Shown: positions 15,921 to 25,416 of the stretch, in pieces
Layout of the letters: each line of letters begins with the position of its first letter
How positions within the stretch are numbered: the stretch's first letter is position 1
Made by a program: the position numbers and the translations under genes
Notes under the pieces: generated by a model
Database searches by the model: none
What the model was told of the DNA's origin: nothing
The model's input: the letters and a program-made list of their open reading frames with translations, nothing else
Origin: Rhizobiaceae bacterium
Lineage (GTDB): Bacteria; Pseudomonadota; Alphaproteobacteria; Rhizobiales; Rhizobiaceae
Direction of reading: 5' to 3'
Length of the DNA: 44,520 nucleotides
Assembly (NCBI GenBank): GCA_029212415.1
Contig: JARGOF010000046.1
Location: forward strand, 1 to 44,520

Positions 15921-17492
15921 TCAGGGCTCACCCCAACCACCACCATTGGCCGTGTGGATTTCAATCGCGTCATCTGCTTCCAGCACCACGCCACTGGCAA
16001 AGGCCTTGTCGTCCCGGCGACCATCGGAGCGCACAATCGTGAAGCCATTGGTGCCCCCCTCGTCTCCACCCTTCAGCCCCCAGACGGAAATCCTGTTGCG
16101 GCTGAATCCCGCCGACAACATGGTCCTTCCCCGCATGCGATAGCGCAGCGACAATCCACGCCCCCCGGAAAATTGCCCCCTGCCCTCGTCACGATCGTTC
16201 AAAGCCTTGTAGTCCACTTCCAGCCCGTATCGCGCCTCGGCAATTTCCACGGGGCAATTGTAGGTATCACCGTGGCTGCACGAATACATGGCATCCAACC
16301 CGTCGCGCGTTGACGTGGCGCCCCATCCGCCCATCTGCGGCTCCACCATGGTAAAGCGCCGCCCGGTGTCCGGGTGATCGCCGGCCAGCACCGTGCCGCA
16401 GATCGAGGCAAAATGTCCGGCCGGCAGGATATCGGGCATGGATCGCGCCAGACATTGCCACAACATGTCGTAAAGCCGTATGCGGGTTTCGAAATAATAG
16501 CCATGTGGGGCATTGCCGGTGGCATGAAAAACCGTCCCCGGTTCAGTGATCACCTCCAGGGCTCTGAACGATCCGGCATTGGCAAAAAGCGTCGGATCAC
16601 TCATCGCCTTGAAAATCATCTGAGCCGATATCACCGCCCCGTCTCGGCTGGTGTTATAGGGTGCCGCGCGCATCTTCGGATTGCCGCGCAAATCAACAAC
16701 AAAACGTTCCGGCGACAGGATGATGGTGGCACGCCACAGGGCGCCGTCATCCTGTTCCTCTTCAATCGAATAGGTCCCGTGAGGCAATTGCGCCAACCCG
16801 GCCAGACCGCGTTTCTCACCCTCGTCGAAAAGCGTCAGAATGGCTGCTTCATAGGCTGCCGCACCATGGCTTTCCACCAGCTGAACAATGCGTTTTTCAG
16901 CAATCCGGCTGGCTGCGACCTGCGCCCATAAATCGCCGGTGGCAAAGTCCGGAAGCCGGGAATTGGCTGCAATGATATCCATGACGGATTGAATGACAGT
17001 GCCACCATCAAACAGCTTGACGGCAGGCAGGCGCAGCCCTTCCTGGAATATTTCCGTTGCTTGCGTGGACATGGAACCGGCAACAAGCCCGCCGATGTCG
17101 TTCCAATGGGCAATCGATGCGGTCCAGGCAAGGCATTTGCCATCGACAAAGACAGGCAAGGCAATGACGATATCATTGAGATGGGTGACGCCACCGAAAT
17201 AGGGATCATTTGTAATGAACATGTCGCCCGGCCGGATGCCGTCATCCTCATGTATTTCGATGATCCGTTGCACAGCCTTGTCGAGAACACCGACGAAGGT
17301 TGGAATACCAGCCCCGGAACTGACCAGATTGCCCGCGCCATCCGTTATGCCGGTTCCCACATCCAGCACTTCGTAGATAATCGGACTCATGGCAGTCTTG
17401 CGCAGCACCGCGAACATTTCATCGGCAGCCGCCGTCAGACTGGCCTGAATGACCGATGTGGTGAACGGGTTGTTCTCATGCTCGGCGGTCAA
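15921..17492 (-). CDS. Hydantoinase/oxoprolinase B-type subunit (second copy)
   Basis: About 523 residues, the HyuB/acetone-carboxylase alpha-like fold: ADEMFAVLRKTAMSPIIYEVLD near the N-terminus, GDMFITNDPYFGGVTHLNDI, DIGGLVAGSMSTQATEIFQEG, NTSRDGAVISAQMIFK, GHFASICGT and YNCPVEIAEARYG. It works with an A subunit on cyclic amides or ketones. It is a tandem paralogue of the B subunit at 18637-20301, with near-identical motifs, but ends ANGGGWGEP and lacks the ~30-residue helical tail of that copy. No ATG fits the conserved start; TTG 17492 has GGAG about 9 bases upstream and lies 4 bases after the peptidase stop. This is the last gene of the operon. No obvious terminator is seen in 15753-15920. 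Confidence 0.85.
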   Translation of the reverse strand: MTAEHENNPFTTSVIQASLTAAADEMFAVLRKTAMSPIIYEVLDVGTGITDGAGNLVSSGAGIPTFVGVLDKAVQRIIEIHEDDGIRPGDMFITNDPYFGGVTHLNDIVIALPVFVDGKCLAWTASIAHWNDIGGLVAGSMSTQATEIFQEGLRLPAVKLFDGGTVIQSVMDIIAANSRLPDFATGDLWAQVAASRIAEKRIVQLVESHGAAAYEAAILTLFDEGEKRGLAGLAQLPHGTYSIEEEQDDGALWRATIILSPERFVVDLRGNPKMRAAPYNTSRDGAVISAQMIFKAMSDPTLFANAGSFRALEVITEPGTVFHATGNAPHGYYFETRIRLYDMLWQCLARSMPDILPAGHFASICGTVLAGDHPDTGRRFTMVEPQMGGWGATSTRDGLDAMYSCSHGDTYNCPVEIAEARYGLEVDYKALNDRDEGRGQFSGGRGLSLRYRMRGRTMLSAGFSRNRISVWGLKGGDEGGTNGFTIVRSDGRRDDKAFASGVVLEADDAIEIHTANGGGWGEP

Positions 17493-17496
17493 GATT

Positions 17497-18597
17497 TCAA
17501 ACTCCCGCGACGTGAACGGTGCGCGGCAACGCAGACAATATTTCCGGTCCATCCTCACGCAGAATGACAATGTCCTCCAGTCGCAACCCGAATTGGCCCG
17601 GCAGATAGATGCCCGGTTCAATGGAAAACACCATGCCGGTCTCCAGGACCGTATCGGAGGTCGAACTGATATAGGGCGGTTCATGGGCTTCCACCCCCAT
17701 GCCATGGCCCGTCCGGTGAACAAAATAGTCGCCGTAACCGGCCTGGCTGATAACATTGCGAGCCGCGTCATCCACGACGCTTGCCCGCACGCCCGGCCTG
17801 GCGGCCGCAAGGCCCGCCTGAACGGCGGCTTCGACGATGGCATGCACCTTTTCATAATCCTGCGGCGGTTCACCCACCACGACCATGCGTGTGATGTCGG
17901 ATGAAAAGACACCTTTCCTGGCACCAATATCGATCACCACGGCATCACCCGACTTTATCTTTGTCTGGCCGGCATGATGATGGGGGAATGCACCATTCGG
18001 CCCCGCACCGACAATGCGAAACAGTGGTTCTGCTTCGTCGGCGGCAAAACTCTCACCGATAATCTCGGCCAGTTCGATCTCGCTCATTCCGGGACGGATG
18101 GATGCAAAGGCAGCCTGCATCGCCCTGTCCGCGAGGCCCGCATTCATCTTCAGCTCCTGGTATTCCGCATCGCTCTTGCGCATGCGCAATGCCCCCAATG
18201 TTGCACCAGTGAACTGATGCCTTGCACCCGGCAATGCGTCCAGCACCAGCAATGCAAAATCTGCCCGCATGGCTTCATCCACCACAACGTGACGCGCATT
18301 ATCGCCGCCGACATCAAGCAATGCAGCCTTCAGTGCCTGATCCGGTCCCAGCGCATCGTCCCAGGTATGAAAGGCGATAGGCGTTTTCTGGCGTGTGCCC
18401 TCGGCATTGAGTGCCGGCATCAGGAAAGCTTCCCTTTGCCTGCCGACAAGCAGCAGGCAGGGACGTTCATCAGGATGCGGAAAAAACCCCAGAAGCCAAC
18501 GCATATGGGCGCCCGGACCGATGGCGATCAGATCAACATTGCCCGCCTGCATCCGCTCGCGCAATGCCGTCAGTCGTTCTGCGGTTTGGCTGTTCAT
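17497..18597 (-). CDS. M24-family metallopeptidase (Xaa-Pro dipeptidase-like)
   Basis: A 366-residue pita-bread-fold enzyme. Residues 1-135 are the creatinase N-terminal domain, and ~145-360 the catalytic domain with the dinuclear metal ligands in place: Asp223 in VVIDIGARKG, Asp234 in SSDITRMVVVG, His298 in HRTGHGMGVEAHE, Glu327 in FSIEPGIYL and Glu341 in LRLEDIVIL. It cleaves X-Pro or other dipeptide-like amides; related creatinase and DmdA-type proteins have other uses. It lies between two HyuB-type genes of the same operon, so its substrate may be the ring-opened product. AGAAAGG lies 8 bases before the ATG. Confidence 0.9.
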   Translation of the reverse strand: MNSQTAERLTALRERMQAGNVDLIAIGPGAHMRWLLGFFPHPDERPCLLLVGRQREAFLMPALNAEGTRQKTPIAFHTWDDALGPDQALKAALLDVGGDNARHVVVDEAMRADFALLVLDALPGARHQFTGATLGALRMRKSDAEYQELKMNAGLADRAMQAAFASIRPGMSEIELAEIIGESFAADEAEPLFRIVGAGPNGAFPHHHAGQTKIKSGDAVVIDIGARKGVFSSDITRMVVVGEPPQDYEKVHAIVEAAVQAGLAAARPGVRASVVDDAARNVISQAGYGDYFVHRTGHGMGVEAHEPPYISSTSDTVLETGMVFSIEPGIYLPGQFGLRLEDIVILREDGPEILSALPRTVHVAGV

Positions 18598-18636
18598 GAC
18601 AAAGCCTTTCTCTCTTGTGCTTAATTCCCGCAGGAT

Positions 18637-20301
18637 TCAGTCGACCATGCCATAGACTTCAGCAGCTCTTTCCTTGCTGATATATCCATTGCGAATGTCA
18701 TTGCGAACAGCCTCCGGGTCACGTTTTTTCGGATCACCAAGCCCGCCGCCCGCTCCCGTCACGATGCGAATGACATCATCCTTGTTGACCGTCAGTCCCG
18801 ATACGAAGGAATAGCGCTCGGACGATCCATCTGTTCTGATCACCCGGACATAATTGGGCGTCCCCTCATTGCCGCCTTCCAGCGCCCAGGGCAGGATCTT
18901 CGAGCGCGTATAGCCGGCAGTCAAAAAACAATCATCCGAGCGGATGCGGTAGTCGAGGCGAATGCCTTTTCCGCCGGTCCACTGCCCTTCGCCGCCAGGC
19001 TCCTCATTGAGTTCCATGCGATCAACGAACAGCCCGTTGCGCGCCTCGGAGATTTCCGCCGGGCAATTATAGGTCTCGCCGTGAAATCCCGAGAAGATCG
19101 CCGAATTGCCGTCAGCACCCTGCGAGGCACCCCAACCACCGATTTCCGGTTCGATAATGGTGTAGTGGCGTCCGGTATCGGGGTGTGGCCCACCAATGAA
19201 GGTTCCGCAGATGGACGCGAAATGCCCGGCTGACAGACGATCGGGAACCACCTGTGCAAGACACCGCCAGATCAGGTCATAGACGCGGACTTCCGTTTCA
19301 AAATAGAAGCCGATAGGCGAAGGTTCCTTGGCATGGAAGACCGACCCCTCCCGCGTCAGCAGTCGGATCGGACGAAATGATCCTTCATTGCAGGGCGAAT
19401 AGGGATCCGTCAGCGATTTGAAAATCATCTGGGCGCAGACCATGACGCCATCGCGGCTGGTATTGGTGGGACCTGGATCCTGATCCGGATTGTCTGTAAG
19501 ATCGACCACGAATTCCGTATCGCTGATCGTCACCTTGACGTTGTAGAAACGTCCGTCATCCTGCTCTTCCGTCAGTTCAAAGGTGCCATGTGGCAGATTG
19601 GCAAGTTCGGTCACCGAAACCTGCTCTCCGAAATCCATGAAATTGTCCATGGCTGTCTCGAAGGTCTTTGCTCCGTATTTCTCCGCAATGTCGACCAGCC
19701 GCTTTGCACCGATGCGCACCGACGCAATGGCAGCCCAGATATCGCCCTCCAGAAAATCCGGCATGCGGGAATTGACCTTGAGAATGTCAAAGACGGATTT
19801 GATCGGCTCGCCGCGCGAAATCAGCTTGATGGCCGGCAACCGCAGGCCTTCTTGAAAGATTTCAGTCGCATCTGCGGAAAGAGAACCCGGTGACTTGCCA
19901 CCAACATCCGAATTATGGGCGATATTGGCCGCCCAGGCGATGATCCGGCCATCAGAGAAAACAGGCATCGCCACAATGATGTCATTGAGGTGGGTCACGC
20001 CACCGTAATAGGGATCATTGGTGGTGAATACATCGCCCGGTTCAATGTCTCCCTCATGGGAAAACTTCTCCACAATGACCTGCACGGCCTTGTCGAGAAC
20101 CCCGATGAAGGCCGGAATACCCGCACCGGAACTGGCGATGCGGCCCTTGGCATCGAGAATGCCCGTTCCCATGTCGAGAACCTCGTAGATGATGGAGCTC
20201 ATGGCTGTCTTGCGCATGGCGGCAAACATTTCATCCGCCGTCGCCTGCAGAGAGTTCTGAATGATTTCCAATGTAATCGGATCGCTGATATTGCTGTTCA
20301 T
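18637..20301 (-). CDS. Hydantoinase/oxoprolinase B-type subunit (first copy)
   Basis: A 554-residue HyuB-type subunit. The order of motifs is ADEMFAAMRKTAMSSIIYEV, GDVFTTNDPYYGGVTHLNDI, NSDVGGKSPGSLSADATEIF, NTSRDGVMVCAQMIFKSL, GHFASICGTFIGG, GGWGASQGADGN and YNCPAEISEARNG. The last ~35 residues (KKRDPEAVRNDIRNGYISKERAAEVYG) are a helical tail usual for the family and missing from the second copy. GGGAG lies 6 bases before ATG 20301, preferred over the upstream in-frame ATG at 20316, which would overlap the hyuA stop. It probably pairs with the A subunit encoded immediately before it (11-base gap). Confidence 0.9.
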   Translation of the reverse strand: MNSNISDPITLEIIQNSLQATADEMFAAMRKTAMSSIIYEVLDMGTGILDAKGRIASSGAGIPAFIGVLDKAVQVIVEKFSHEGDIEPGDVFTTNDPYYGGVTHLNDIIVAMPVFSDGRIIAWAANIAHNSDVGGKSPGSLSADATEIFQEGLRLPAIKLISRGEPIKSVFDILKVNSRMPDFLEGDIWAAIASVRIGAKRLVDIAEKYGAKTFETAMDNFMDFGEQVSVTELANLPHGTFELTEEQDDGRFYNVKVTISDTEFVVDLTDNPDQDPGPTNTSRDGVMVCAQMIFKSLTDPYSPCNEGSFRPIRLLTREGSVFHAKEPSPIGFYFETEVRVYDLIWRCLAQVVPDRLSAGHFASICGTFIGGPHPDTGRHYTIIEPEIGGWGASQGADGNSAIFSGFHGETYNCPAEISEARNGLFVDRMELNEEPGGEGQWTGGKGIRLDYRIRSDDCFLTAGYTRSKILPWALEGGNEGTPNYVRVIRTDGSSERYSFVSGLTVNKDDVIRIVTGAGGGLGDPKKRDPEAVRNDIRNGYISKERAAEVYGMVD

Positions 20302-20312
20302 GATCGTCTCCC

Positions 20313-22385
20313 TCACGCGCCCAATTGGATGTGCAGATTGCCATAGGCATCCAGATGCGCCTTGCAGTCCGGATGAATGACCACGGTCGAACCTGGATCT
20401 TCGACAATCGCCGGCCCTTCAATCGCCATGCCCGGCTTGAGCTTCGTGCCATCATAAATGGCACTGTCATGCTGTCCCTCGAGGGCAAAGTCGACCATGC
20501 GGCGGCCCTTGAGTGCCTGATCGGCATTGGCGTCGCCCAAGGGCTGCGCAGCCATGGTCAGCTTTCCGACCTCGGCTGATGCAACAAGGTGAATGCCGAC
20601 CATCTCCACCGGCGCGTCGAGCCGATAGGTATATTCACGCTCATAGGTCTCGTGAAAGAGCGTGCGTATGTCCGCCAGCCTTTCATCCGTGACAGGACCA
20701 TCGGGCAGCAACACCTCTGTTGTGTGCTCCTGATTTTGGTATCGGAACTTTCCAAAGCGCAGGAAACTGACGCGTGCGCTGTCAATCCCCTCCTGTTTGA
20801 ACTGGGCCCGCGCCTGATTTTCCGTTTCCTCAAAAAGCCCCTCAATGCCGGCAGCGGCGCCTTCGCCCAGATCTGCCAGCCGGGTAACGAAATAATCCCG
20901 GCGCAGGTCGGACATCATCATGCCCCAGGCAGAGAACACCGAGGCGCCGGCAGGAACGACAACCTTTTTCACACCCAGTTCGCCAGCCAGGGCAACCGCG
21001 TGCATGGCGCCCCCGCCGCCAAAGGCGACCAGGGTGAAATCACGTGGATCAAAGCCCCGGTTGAGCGATACGAGCTTCAACGCATTGACCATATTGTTGT
21101 TGGCAATGCGGATGATCCCGCTTGCCGCATCCTGCGGCTCCACGCCGAGCTTGCCGGCAACCGCTTTGATTGCCGCATCGGCGGCATTCATATCGGCCTC
21201 GACTTCTCCGCCGCAGAAATAATCCTTGTTGATGCGACCCAGAAACAGATTGGCGTCGGTCGTCGTCGCCTCCTGCCCGCCCTTGCCATAGGCAGCCGGT
21301 CCCGGCAATGCGCCGGCCGACTGCGGCCCCACATGCAACTTGCCAAAATCATCAACCCAGGCGATCGAGCCTCCGCCATTGCCGATCTCGACGAGATCAA
21401 CCACCGGCACCATGATCGGATAGCCGGCGGATTTGCGGTCCTTCTCGATCCAGTAATCGGTCATGATCTTGACCTGGCCGTTTTCGATCAGCGAACATTT
21501 TGCCGTTGTCCCGCCAATATCCAGCGCCAGTATATTGGGCTCATCAATCAGCTTGCCGAGTTCAGCAGCGCCCCAGAAACCCGATGCCGGACCTGATTCC
21601 ACCATGGTTATGGGAATGCGCGAAACCGATTCAAGCGAATCCACGCCACAATTGGACTGCATGATATAGGGGCTGCCCTGAAAATCCTGGCTGGCAAGCC
21701 CGTCCTTCAGGCGGGAAAGATAGCGCTCCGCAATGGGTTGCACATAGGCCGAAAGAACGGCCGTATTGGTGCGTTCATATTCGCGCCACTCCCGGGTGAT
21801 CTGGTGAGAGGAGACCACGGAAATTTCCGGCCACAGCGAAGCAATCCGTGCCATGGCCTCTTTTTCATGGGCAGGGTTGGCATAGGAATGCATGAAACAC
21901 ACGGCAATGGCCTGCACGCCCTCTTTCCTGAAATCATCAAGAATGGCCGGAAGTCCCGACAGGTCCTGTGCCTTGATTTCCTTGCCGCGATAATTCATCC
22001 GTCCAGGCAGTTCCTTGCGCAGATAGCGCGGCACAAAGGGCGGTGGCTTTTTATAGTGCAGATTGAAAAAATCCGGCCGGTTGCCGCGGGCAATTTCCAG
22101 GATGTCGCGAAATCCCTCCGTCGTGATCAGGCCGACCTTGACGCCCTTGCGCTCGGTCAGCGCATTGATGACGACAGTCGTCCCATGGGCAAAAAAATCG
22201 ATGGATGCCGGGTCAACGCCACCCTTTTTCAAGACATTCAATACGCCTATTTCGAAATCCGGCGGCGTCGTGTCGGATTTTGCCGTGCGAATGGTCGAAT
22301 TGCCATTCTCATCCGTTTCGAAACACACCAGATCGGTGAAGGTGCCGCCAACATCCGTGGCAACGCGTATGGTTGAATGAGCCAT
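20313..22385 (-). CDS. Hydantoinase/oxoprolinase A-type (ATPase) subunit
   Basis: A 690-residue HyuA-type subunit with the ASKHA ATPase fold. The phosphate-1 loop is RVATDVGGTFTDLV; GFRDILEIARGNRPDFF, SHQITREWREYERTNTAVLSAYV, ALDIGGTTAKCSLI (second phosphate loop) and FGGGGAMHAVALAGELGVKKVV (adenosine region) follow in family order. Such subunits couple ATP hydrolysis to opening of 5-oxoproline, hydantoins or lactams, or to carboxylation in acetone/acetophenone carboxylases; the subfamily cannot be decided here. GGAGG lies 6 bases before ATG 22385, and the start codon shares one base with the GAF-protein stop. It is the only A subunit in the operon, against two B subunits. Confidence 0.92.
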   Translation of the reverse strand: MAHSTIRVATDVGGTFTDLVCFETDENGNSTIRTAKSDTTPPDFEIGVLNVLKKGGVDPASIDFFAHGTTVVINALTERKGVKVGLITTEGFRDILEIARGNRPDFFNLHYKKPPPFVPRYLRKELPGRMNYRGKEIKAQDLSGLPAILDDFRKEGVQAIAVCFMHSYANPAHEKEAMARIASLWPEISVVSSHQITREWREYERTNTAVLSAYVQPIAERYLSRLKDGLASQDFQGSPYIMQSNCGVDSLESVSRIPITMVESGPASGFWGAAELGKLIDEPNILALDIGGTTAKCSLIENGQVKIMTDYWIEKDRKSAGYPIMVPVVDLVEIGNGGGSIAWVDDFGKLHVGPQSAGALPGPAAYGKGGQEATTTDANLFLGRINKDYFCGGEVEADMNAADAAIKAVAGKLGVEPQDAASGIIRIANNNMVNALKLVSLNRGFDPRDFTLVAFGGGGAMHAVALAGELGVKKVVVPAGASVFSAWGMMMSDLRRDYFVTRLADLGEGAAAGIEGLFEETENQARAQFKQEGIDSARVSFLRFGKFRYQNQEHTTEVLLPDGPVTDERLADIRTLFHETYEREYTYRLDAPVEMVGIHLVASAEVGKLTMAAQPLGDANADQALKGRRMVDFALEGQHDSAIYDGTKLKPGMAIEGPAIVEDPGSTVVIHPDCKAHLDAYGNLHIQLGA

Positions 22386-22891
22386 CAGTGGCCTCCATTT
22401 GAATCGTTGAGTTTTTCCATGAAAAAGCAGAGGCTTCCGGGCAGTTTCAACGCCTCGGAAGCGGCCACTTTTTCTGACGTGTAAAAGCCGCTTTCATGCA
22501 GGCAATTGATCGTTCCCAGAACCGTTCCGGCAATCACCACAGGCACGTTGAGGACGGACTCGCAACCAAGCGATGCAATCAATTCATGATCGGAAAAGAC
22601 ATCGGCAATGCCTTCGATATCATTGGCGACAAAACTCTGTTTGCCGTTCAGAACCTGTTCACTCCAACGGTCGCTGTCGACCGGTTTGGTTCCCGAACAG
22701 GGATAGGCATCTGGCATGTTGCTGTAACAACGGCGCGCCAGCCCCGCCTCCCGGTCAAAGGTCATCAGTGTGAACAGACGCACGCCGATCAGTGAGCGAG
22801 TCATGTCTTCCAGTGCATGGTGGACCTCCTCGACATGGGCTGCCGTCGAGGCCGCCCGGTAAAATTCGAGCATGTGATTATCAATGGGCAC
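22385..22891 (-). CDS. Stand-alone GAF-domain protein
   Basis: A 168-residue protein that is essentially one GAF domain: HHALEDMTRSLIGVRLFTLMTF at the start, DIEGIADVFSDHELIASLGCESVLNVPVVIAGTVLGTINCLH in the core. No output domain (kinase, HTH, GGDEF) is attached. It starts at GTG 22891, with GGAG 7 bases before it, inside the end of the upstream ATPase gene (11-base overlap), and its stop overlaps the hyuA start. Such coupling suggests a stoichiometric role with the enzyme or transporter, for example ligand sensing. It lacks the cysteine pattern of free-methionine sulfoxide reductase, so that alternative is unlikely. Function unknown. Confidence 0.85.
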   Translation of the reverse strand: MPIDNHMLEFYRAASTAAHVEEVHHALEDMTRSLIGVRLFTLMTFDREAGLARRCYSNMPDAYPCSGTKPVDSDRWSEQVLNGKQSFVANDIEGIADVFSDHELIASLGCESVLNVPVVIAGTVLGTINCLHESGFYTSEKVAASEALKLPGSLCFFMEKLNDSNGGH

Positions 22892-23711
22892 TTTTATTCT
22901 CCAACACGGTTTTTCGCAGGGCCTCTTCTTCGTCTGTTATAATGGGAATGGCCCCGATCAGGCTGCGCGTATAGGCATTGCCGGGATTGGTGAAAATGGT
23001 CTCAGTATCAGCCATTTCCACCATGATACCCCGCTCGAATACCGCCACACGATCGGCAATATTGCGCACCACCGCCAGGTCGTGCGTGATAAAGACATAG
23101 GTCAGAGCTTTGCGGTGACGCAGCTCATCGAGCAACCGCAAGACGCGCGCCTGTACCAGAACATCCAGCGCTGATGTCGGCTCATCCAGAACCAGGATTT
23201 CCGGTTCACAGGCCAATGCCCGGGCAATGGCGACCCGCTGGCGCTGACCACCGGAAAGCGCCGAAGGATAGCGGGATGCAAATTCGGTCGGCAGACCCAC
23301 TTCATCCAGCAAGGCGGCGATCCGGGTTTTTCGCTCCTGCCTGGTGCCGATATCATGGACATCCAGCGCCAGCCTGAGCGAGGCACCAATGGTGCGGCGC
23401 GGATTGAGCGAAGACAGCGGGTTTTGCTGAACAAGCTGAATGGCCCGTCGCAATGGCAGGTTGCGGCGCGCTGGCAGCAATGCGCCATCCAGCAACATCT
23501 CTCCCGTCGTGGGCGGATAAATGCCCAGCAGCATGTTCGCAAGGGTTGTTTTCCCCGACCCGCTTTCGCCGACAATGGCAAGGCATTCACCGCGCGCGAC
23601 GGACAGGTTCACACCATCCAGCGCCCGCACCTCGTGTGTCGCTGCCTTGAATGTTTTGGAAATATTGCGGGCCTCGAGAACAGGCACCAGCTCTGCCGTT
23701 TTCTCAATCAT
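22881..23711 (-). CDS. Peptide-type ABC transporter ATPase (DppF-like)
   Basis: A 276-residue ATP-binding subunit of an oligopeptide/nickel-type importer. Walker A is GESGSGKTT, Q-loop region LVQQNPLSSLNPRRTIG, signature LSGGQRQRVAIARAL, Walker B ILVLDEPTSALD, H-loop FITHDLAVV. The C-terminal ~30 residues (NAYTRSLIGAIP) match the Opp/Dpp C-domain in short form, without the usual Fe-S cysteines. It overlaps the DppD-like gene by ATGA (4 bases) and the GAF gene by 11 bases. Confidence 0.92.
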   Translation of the reverse strand: MIEKTAELVPVLEARNISKTFKAATHEVRALDGVNLSVARGECLAIVGESGSGKTTLANMLLGIYPPTTGEMLLDGALLPARRNLPLRRAIQLVQQNPLSSLNPRRTIGASLRLALDVHDIGTRQERKTRIAALLDEVGLPTEFASRYPSALSGGQRQRVAIARALACEPEILVLDEPTSALDVLVQARVLRLLDELRHRKALTYVFITHDLAVVRNIADRVAVFERGIMVEMADTETIFTNPGNAYTRSLIGAIPIITDEEEALRKTVLENKSAH

Positions 23712-24586
23712 GCGGGCACCTCGACCTCATGATCAATCATCGGATCCAGGAAGGCTTCACTGTTCTCGGCAATATCGGGAATGCCACCGCCGGTTATACG
23801 CGGTACAGCTGCCATCAGCGCCTTTGTATAGGGATGAAGCGGTTTGCTGAAAAGCGTGTCGGTGGGCCCGTGTTCGACAATACGGCCCTTGTAAATCACA
23901 TAGACCCGGTCTGCGAATTCGCGGACCACACCCAGATTATGGGAAATGAACAGAACCGATGTGCCCTTGCGCACCACCAGATCACGCATCAAATGAAGCG
24001 TTTGCGCCTGCACGGTCACATCAAGCGCTGTTCCCGGCTCATCTGCAATCAGCAATGAGGGTTCATTGGCCAGCGCCATGGCAATCATGACCCGCTGGTT
24101 CATGCCACCCGAGAGCTGAAACGCATAGGCCTGCAGCACCCGCTCCGGTTCGGGAATGGATACATCCGTCAAAAGCGAAATGGCGCGCTGCATCCCTTGC
24201 TTTTGCGTCAGGTTACGATCCATGCGCCGCAACACCTCGTGAAACTGCACATGAATGGGAAACACCGGATTAAGCGATGAAGTCGGGTCCTGAAAGATCA
24301 TCGACATGCGCGTGCCGCGCAATGCCTGACGTTCACGCCGCGACAGTTTTTCGAGGTCAGCGCCGTCGAAATGGATCGCCCCCGATATGCGTGCCGCCTT
24401 TAGTTCCTGCAGCAGGCCCAGGATGATGCGAGCTGTGACCGATTTGCCGGATCCCGATTCGCCGACCAGCGCCACCTTCTCGCCGCGCCCGATCCGCAGC
24501 GAGATACCATGCAGCACTTCAACCAGACCCTCATAGGTCTTGAAGCCCAGCTTCAGATCGCGCAGTGAGAGGATCGGATCGCTCAT
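23708..24586 (-). CDS. Peptide-type ABC transporter ATPase (DppD-like)
   Basis: A 292-residue ATPase subunit of the same importer. Walker A is [10 protein letters not shown]-loop [16 protein letters not shown], signature [15 protein letters not shown], Walker [14 protein letters not shown]-loop FISHNLGVV, and the Opp C-domain ends [14 protein letters not shown]. The start is ATG 24586, overlapping the permease stop by four bases (ATGA). The open frame further upstream is the tail of the permease in another frame. Signature Met-Asn and DEPGTALD are conservative variants of the usual LSGGMRQR and DEPTTALD. Confidence 0.92.
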   Translation of the reverse strand: MSDPILSLRDLKLGFKTYEGLVEVLHGISLRIGRGEKVALVGESGSGKSVTARIILGLLQELKAARISGAIHFDGADLEKLSRRERQALRGTRMSMIFQDPTSSLNPVFPIHVQFHEVLRRMDRNLTQKQGMQRAISLLTDVSIPEPERVLQAYAFQLSGGMNQRVMIAMALANEPSLLIADEPGTALDVTVQAQTLHLMRDLVVRKGTSVLFISHNLGVVREFADRVYVIYKGRIVEHGPTDTLFSKPLHPYTKALMAAVPRITGGGIPDIAENSEAFLDPMIDHEVEVPA

Positions 24587-25416
24587 TGATCGGCCCCCAG
24601 GACCTGGCGCAATGCGTCGCCCAGAAGGTTGAAACCGAAGACGGCAATCAGGATGGCCAGTGATGGGAAAACCGTCAGCCACCAGGAATCCGGCAGATAA
24701 TTGCCGCCTTCAGCCACCATGGAACCAAGATCCGGTGTCGGCGCCTGTACGCCCAGGCCCAGGAACGACAGGGACGAGGCAATCAGGATGACAAAACCCA
24801 GATCGAGGGTCATTTTCGTGACAATGGAGGGAACGCAATTGGGCAGGATTTCACGGAACATGATGTGCAACCGTGATGCGCCGATGATCTCGGCGGCAAG
24901 AACATAGCCTTCCTGTGATTCCGAACGAGTAACATTATAGGCAAGCCGCGCATACCAGGGCCACCACATGGTGGTGACGGCCAACATGCCATTTGTCAGC
25001 GTCGGCTCCAGAACCCCCATGACGGACATGGCCAGAACCAGTGGCGGGATGGACAGAAACACATCGGTCAAGCGCATGAGAACGAAGTCGACCCAACCGC
25101 CAAGATAACCGGCTGCCAGTCCGACCGTGACGCCGATCGGCACGGCTATGGCCAGCACCACGACACCCAACATCAGTGAAATGCGGTAGGCATAGAGAAT
25201 GCGCGAGAACAGGTCCCGCCCGACCAGATCCGTGCCAAAAATATTGGGCCAATGGGGTGGCTGATTGAAATTGGAGAAATCCACCACTGCGCCGCGATGG
25301 GAGGGAAAAGGCGCAATGAAATCGGCAAATATCGCTGAAAAGACAACCGTTCCCACCAGCAACAGACCGATAACGGAAAGCGGATTGGACAGAAGGATCG
25401 ACAATGTTCGTCTCAT
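24583..25416 (-). CDS. Peptide-type ABC transporter permease (DppC-like)
   Basis: A 277-residue inner-membrane permease with about six hydrophobic segments. It has an N-terminal OppC-type helix, then NIFGTDLVGRDLFSRILYAYR, the segment that marks the DppC family. The EAA loop is near YVLAAEIIGASRLHIMFREILPNC, and SFLGLGVQAPTPDLGSMVAEG is the family's C-terminal block. It overlaps the neighbouring permease and ATPase genes by ATGA at both ends, so the transporter genes are tightly coupled. Confidence 0.92.
   Translation of the reverse strand: MRRTLSILLSNPLSVIGLLLVGTVVFSAIFADFIAPFPSHRGAVVDFSNFNQPPHWPNIFGTDLVGRDLFSRILYAYRISLMLGVVVLAIAVPIGVTVGLAAGYLGGWVDFVLMRLTDVFLSIPPLVLAMSVMGVLEPTLTNGMLAVTTMWWPWYARLAYNVTRSESQEGYVLAAEIIGASRLHIMFREILPNCVPSIVTKMTLDLGFVILIASSLSFLGLGVQAPTPDLGSMVAEGGNYLPDSWWLTVFPSLAILIAVFGFNLLGDALRQVLGADQ

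Noticed and set aside
20589-21596. 335-codon plus-strand frame opposite the HyuA gene
   Set aside because: Antisense shadow of a gene with complete family motifs; no RBS or domain.
22385-22891. GAF protein as free methionine-(R)-sulfoxide reductase
   Set aside because: The cysteine positions do not follow the pattern of that enzyme and the context is catabolic transport.
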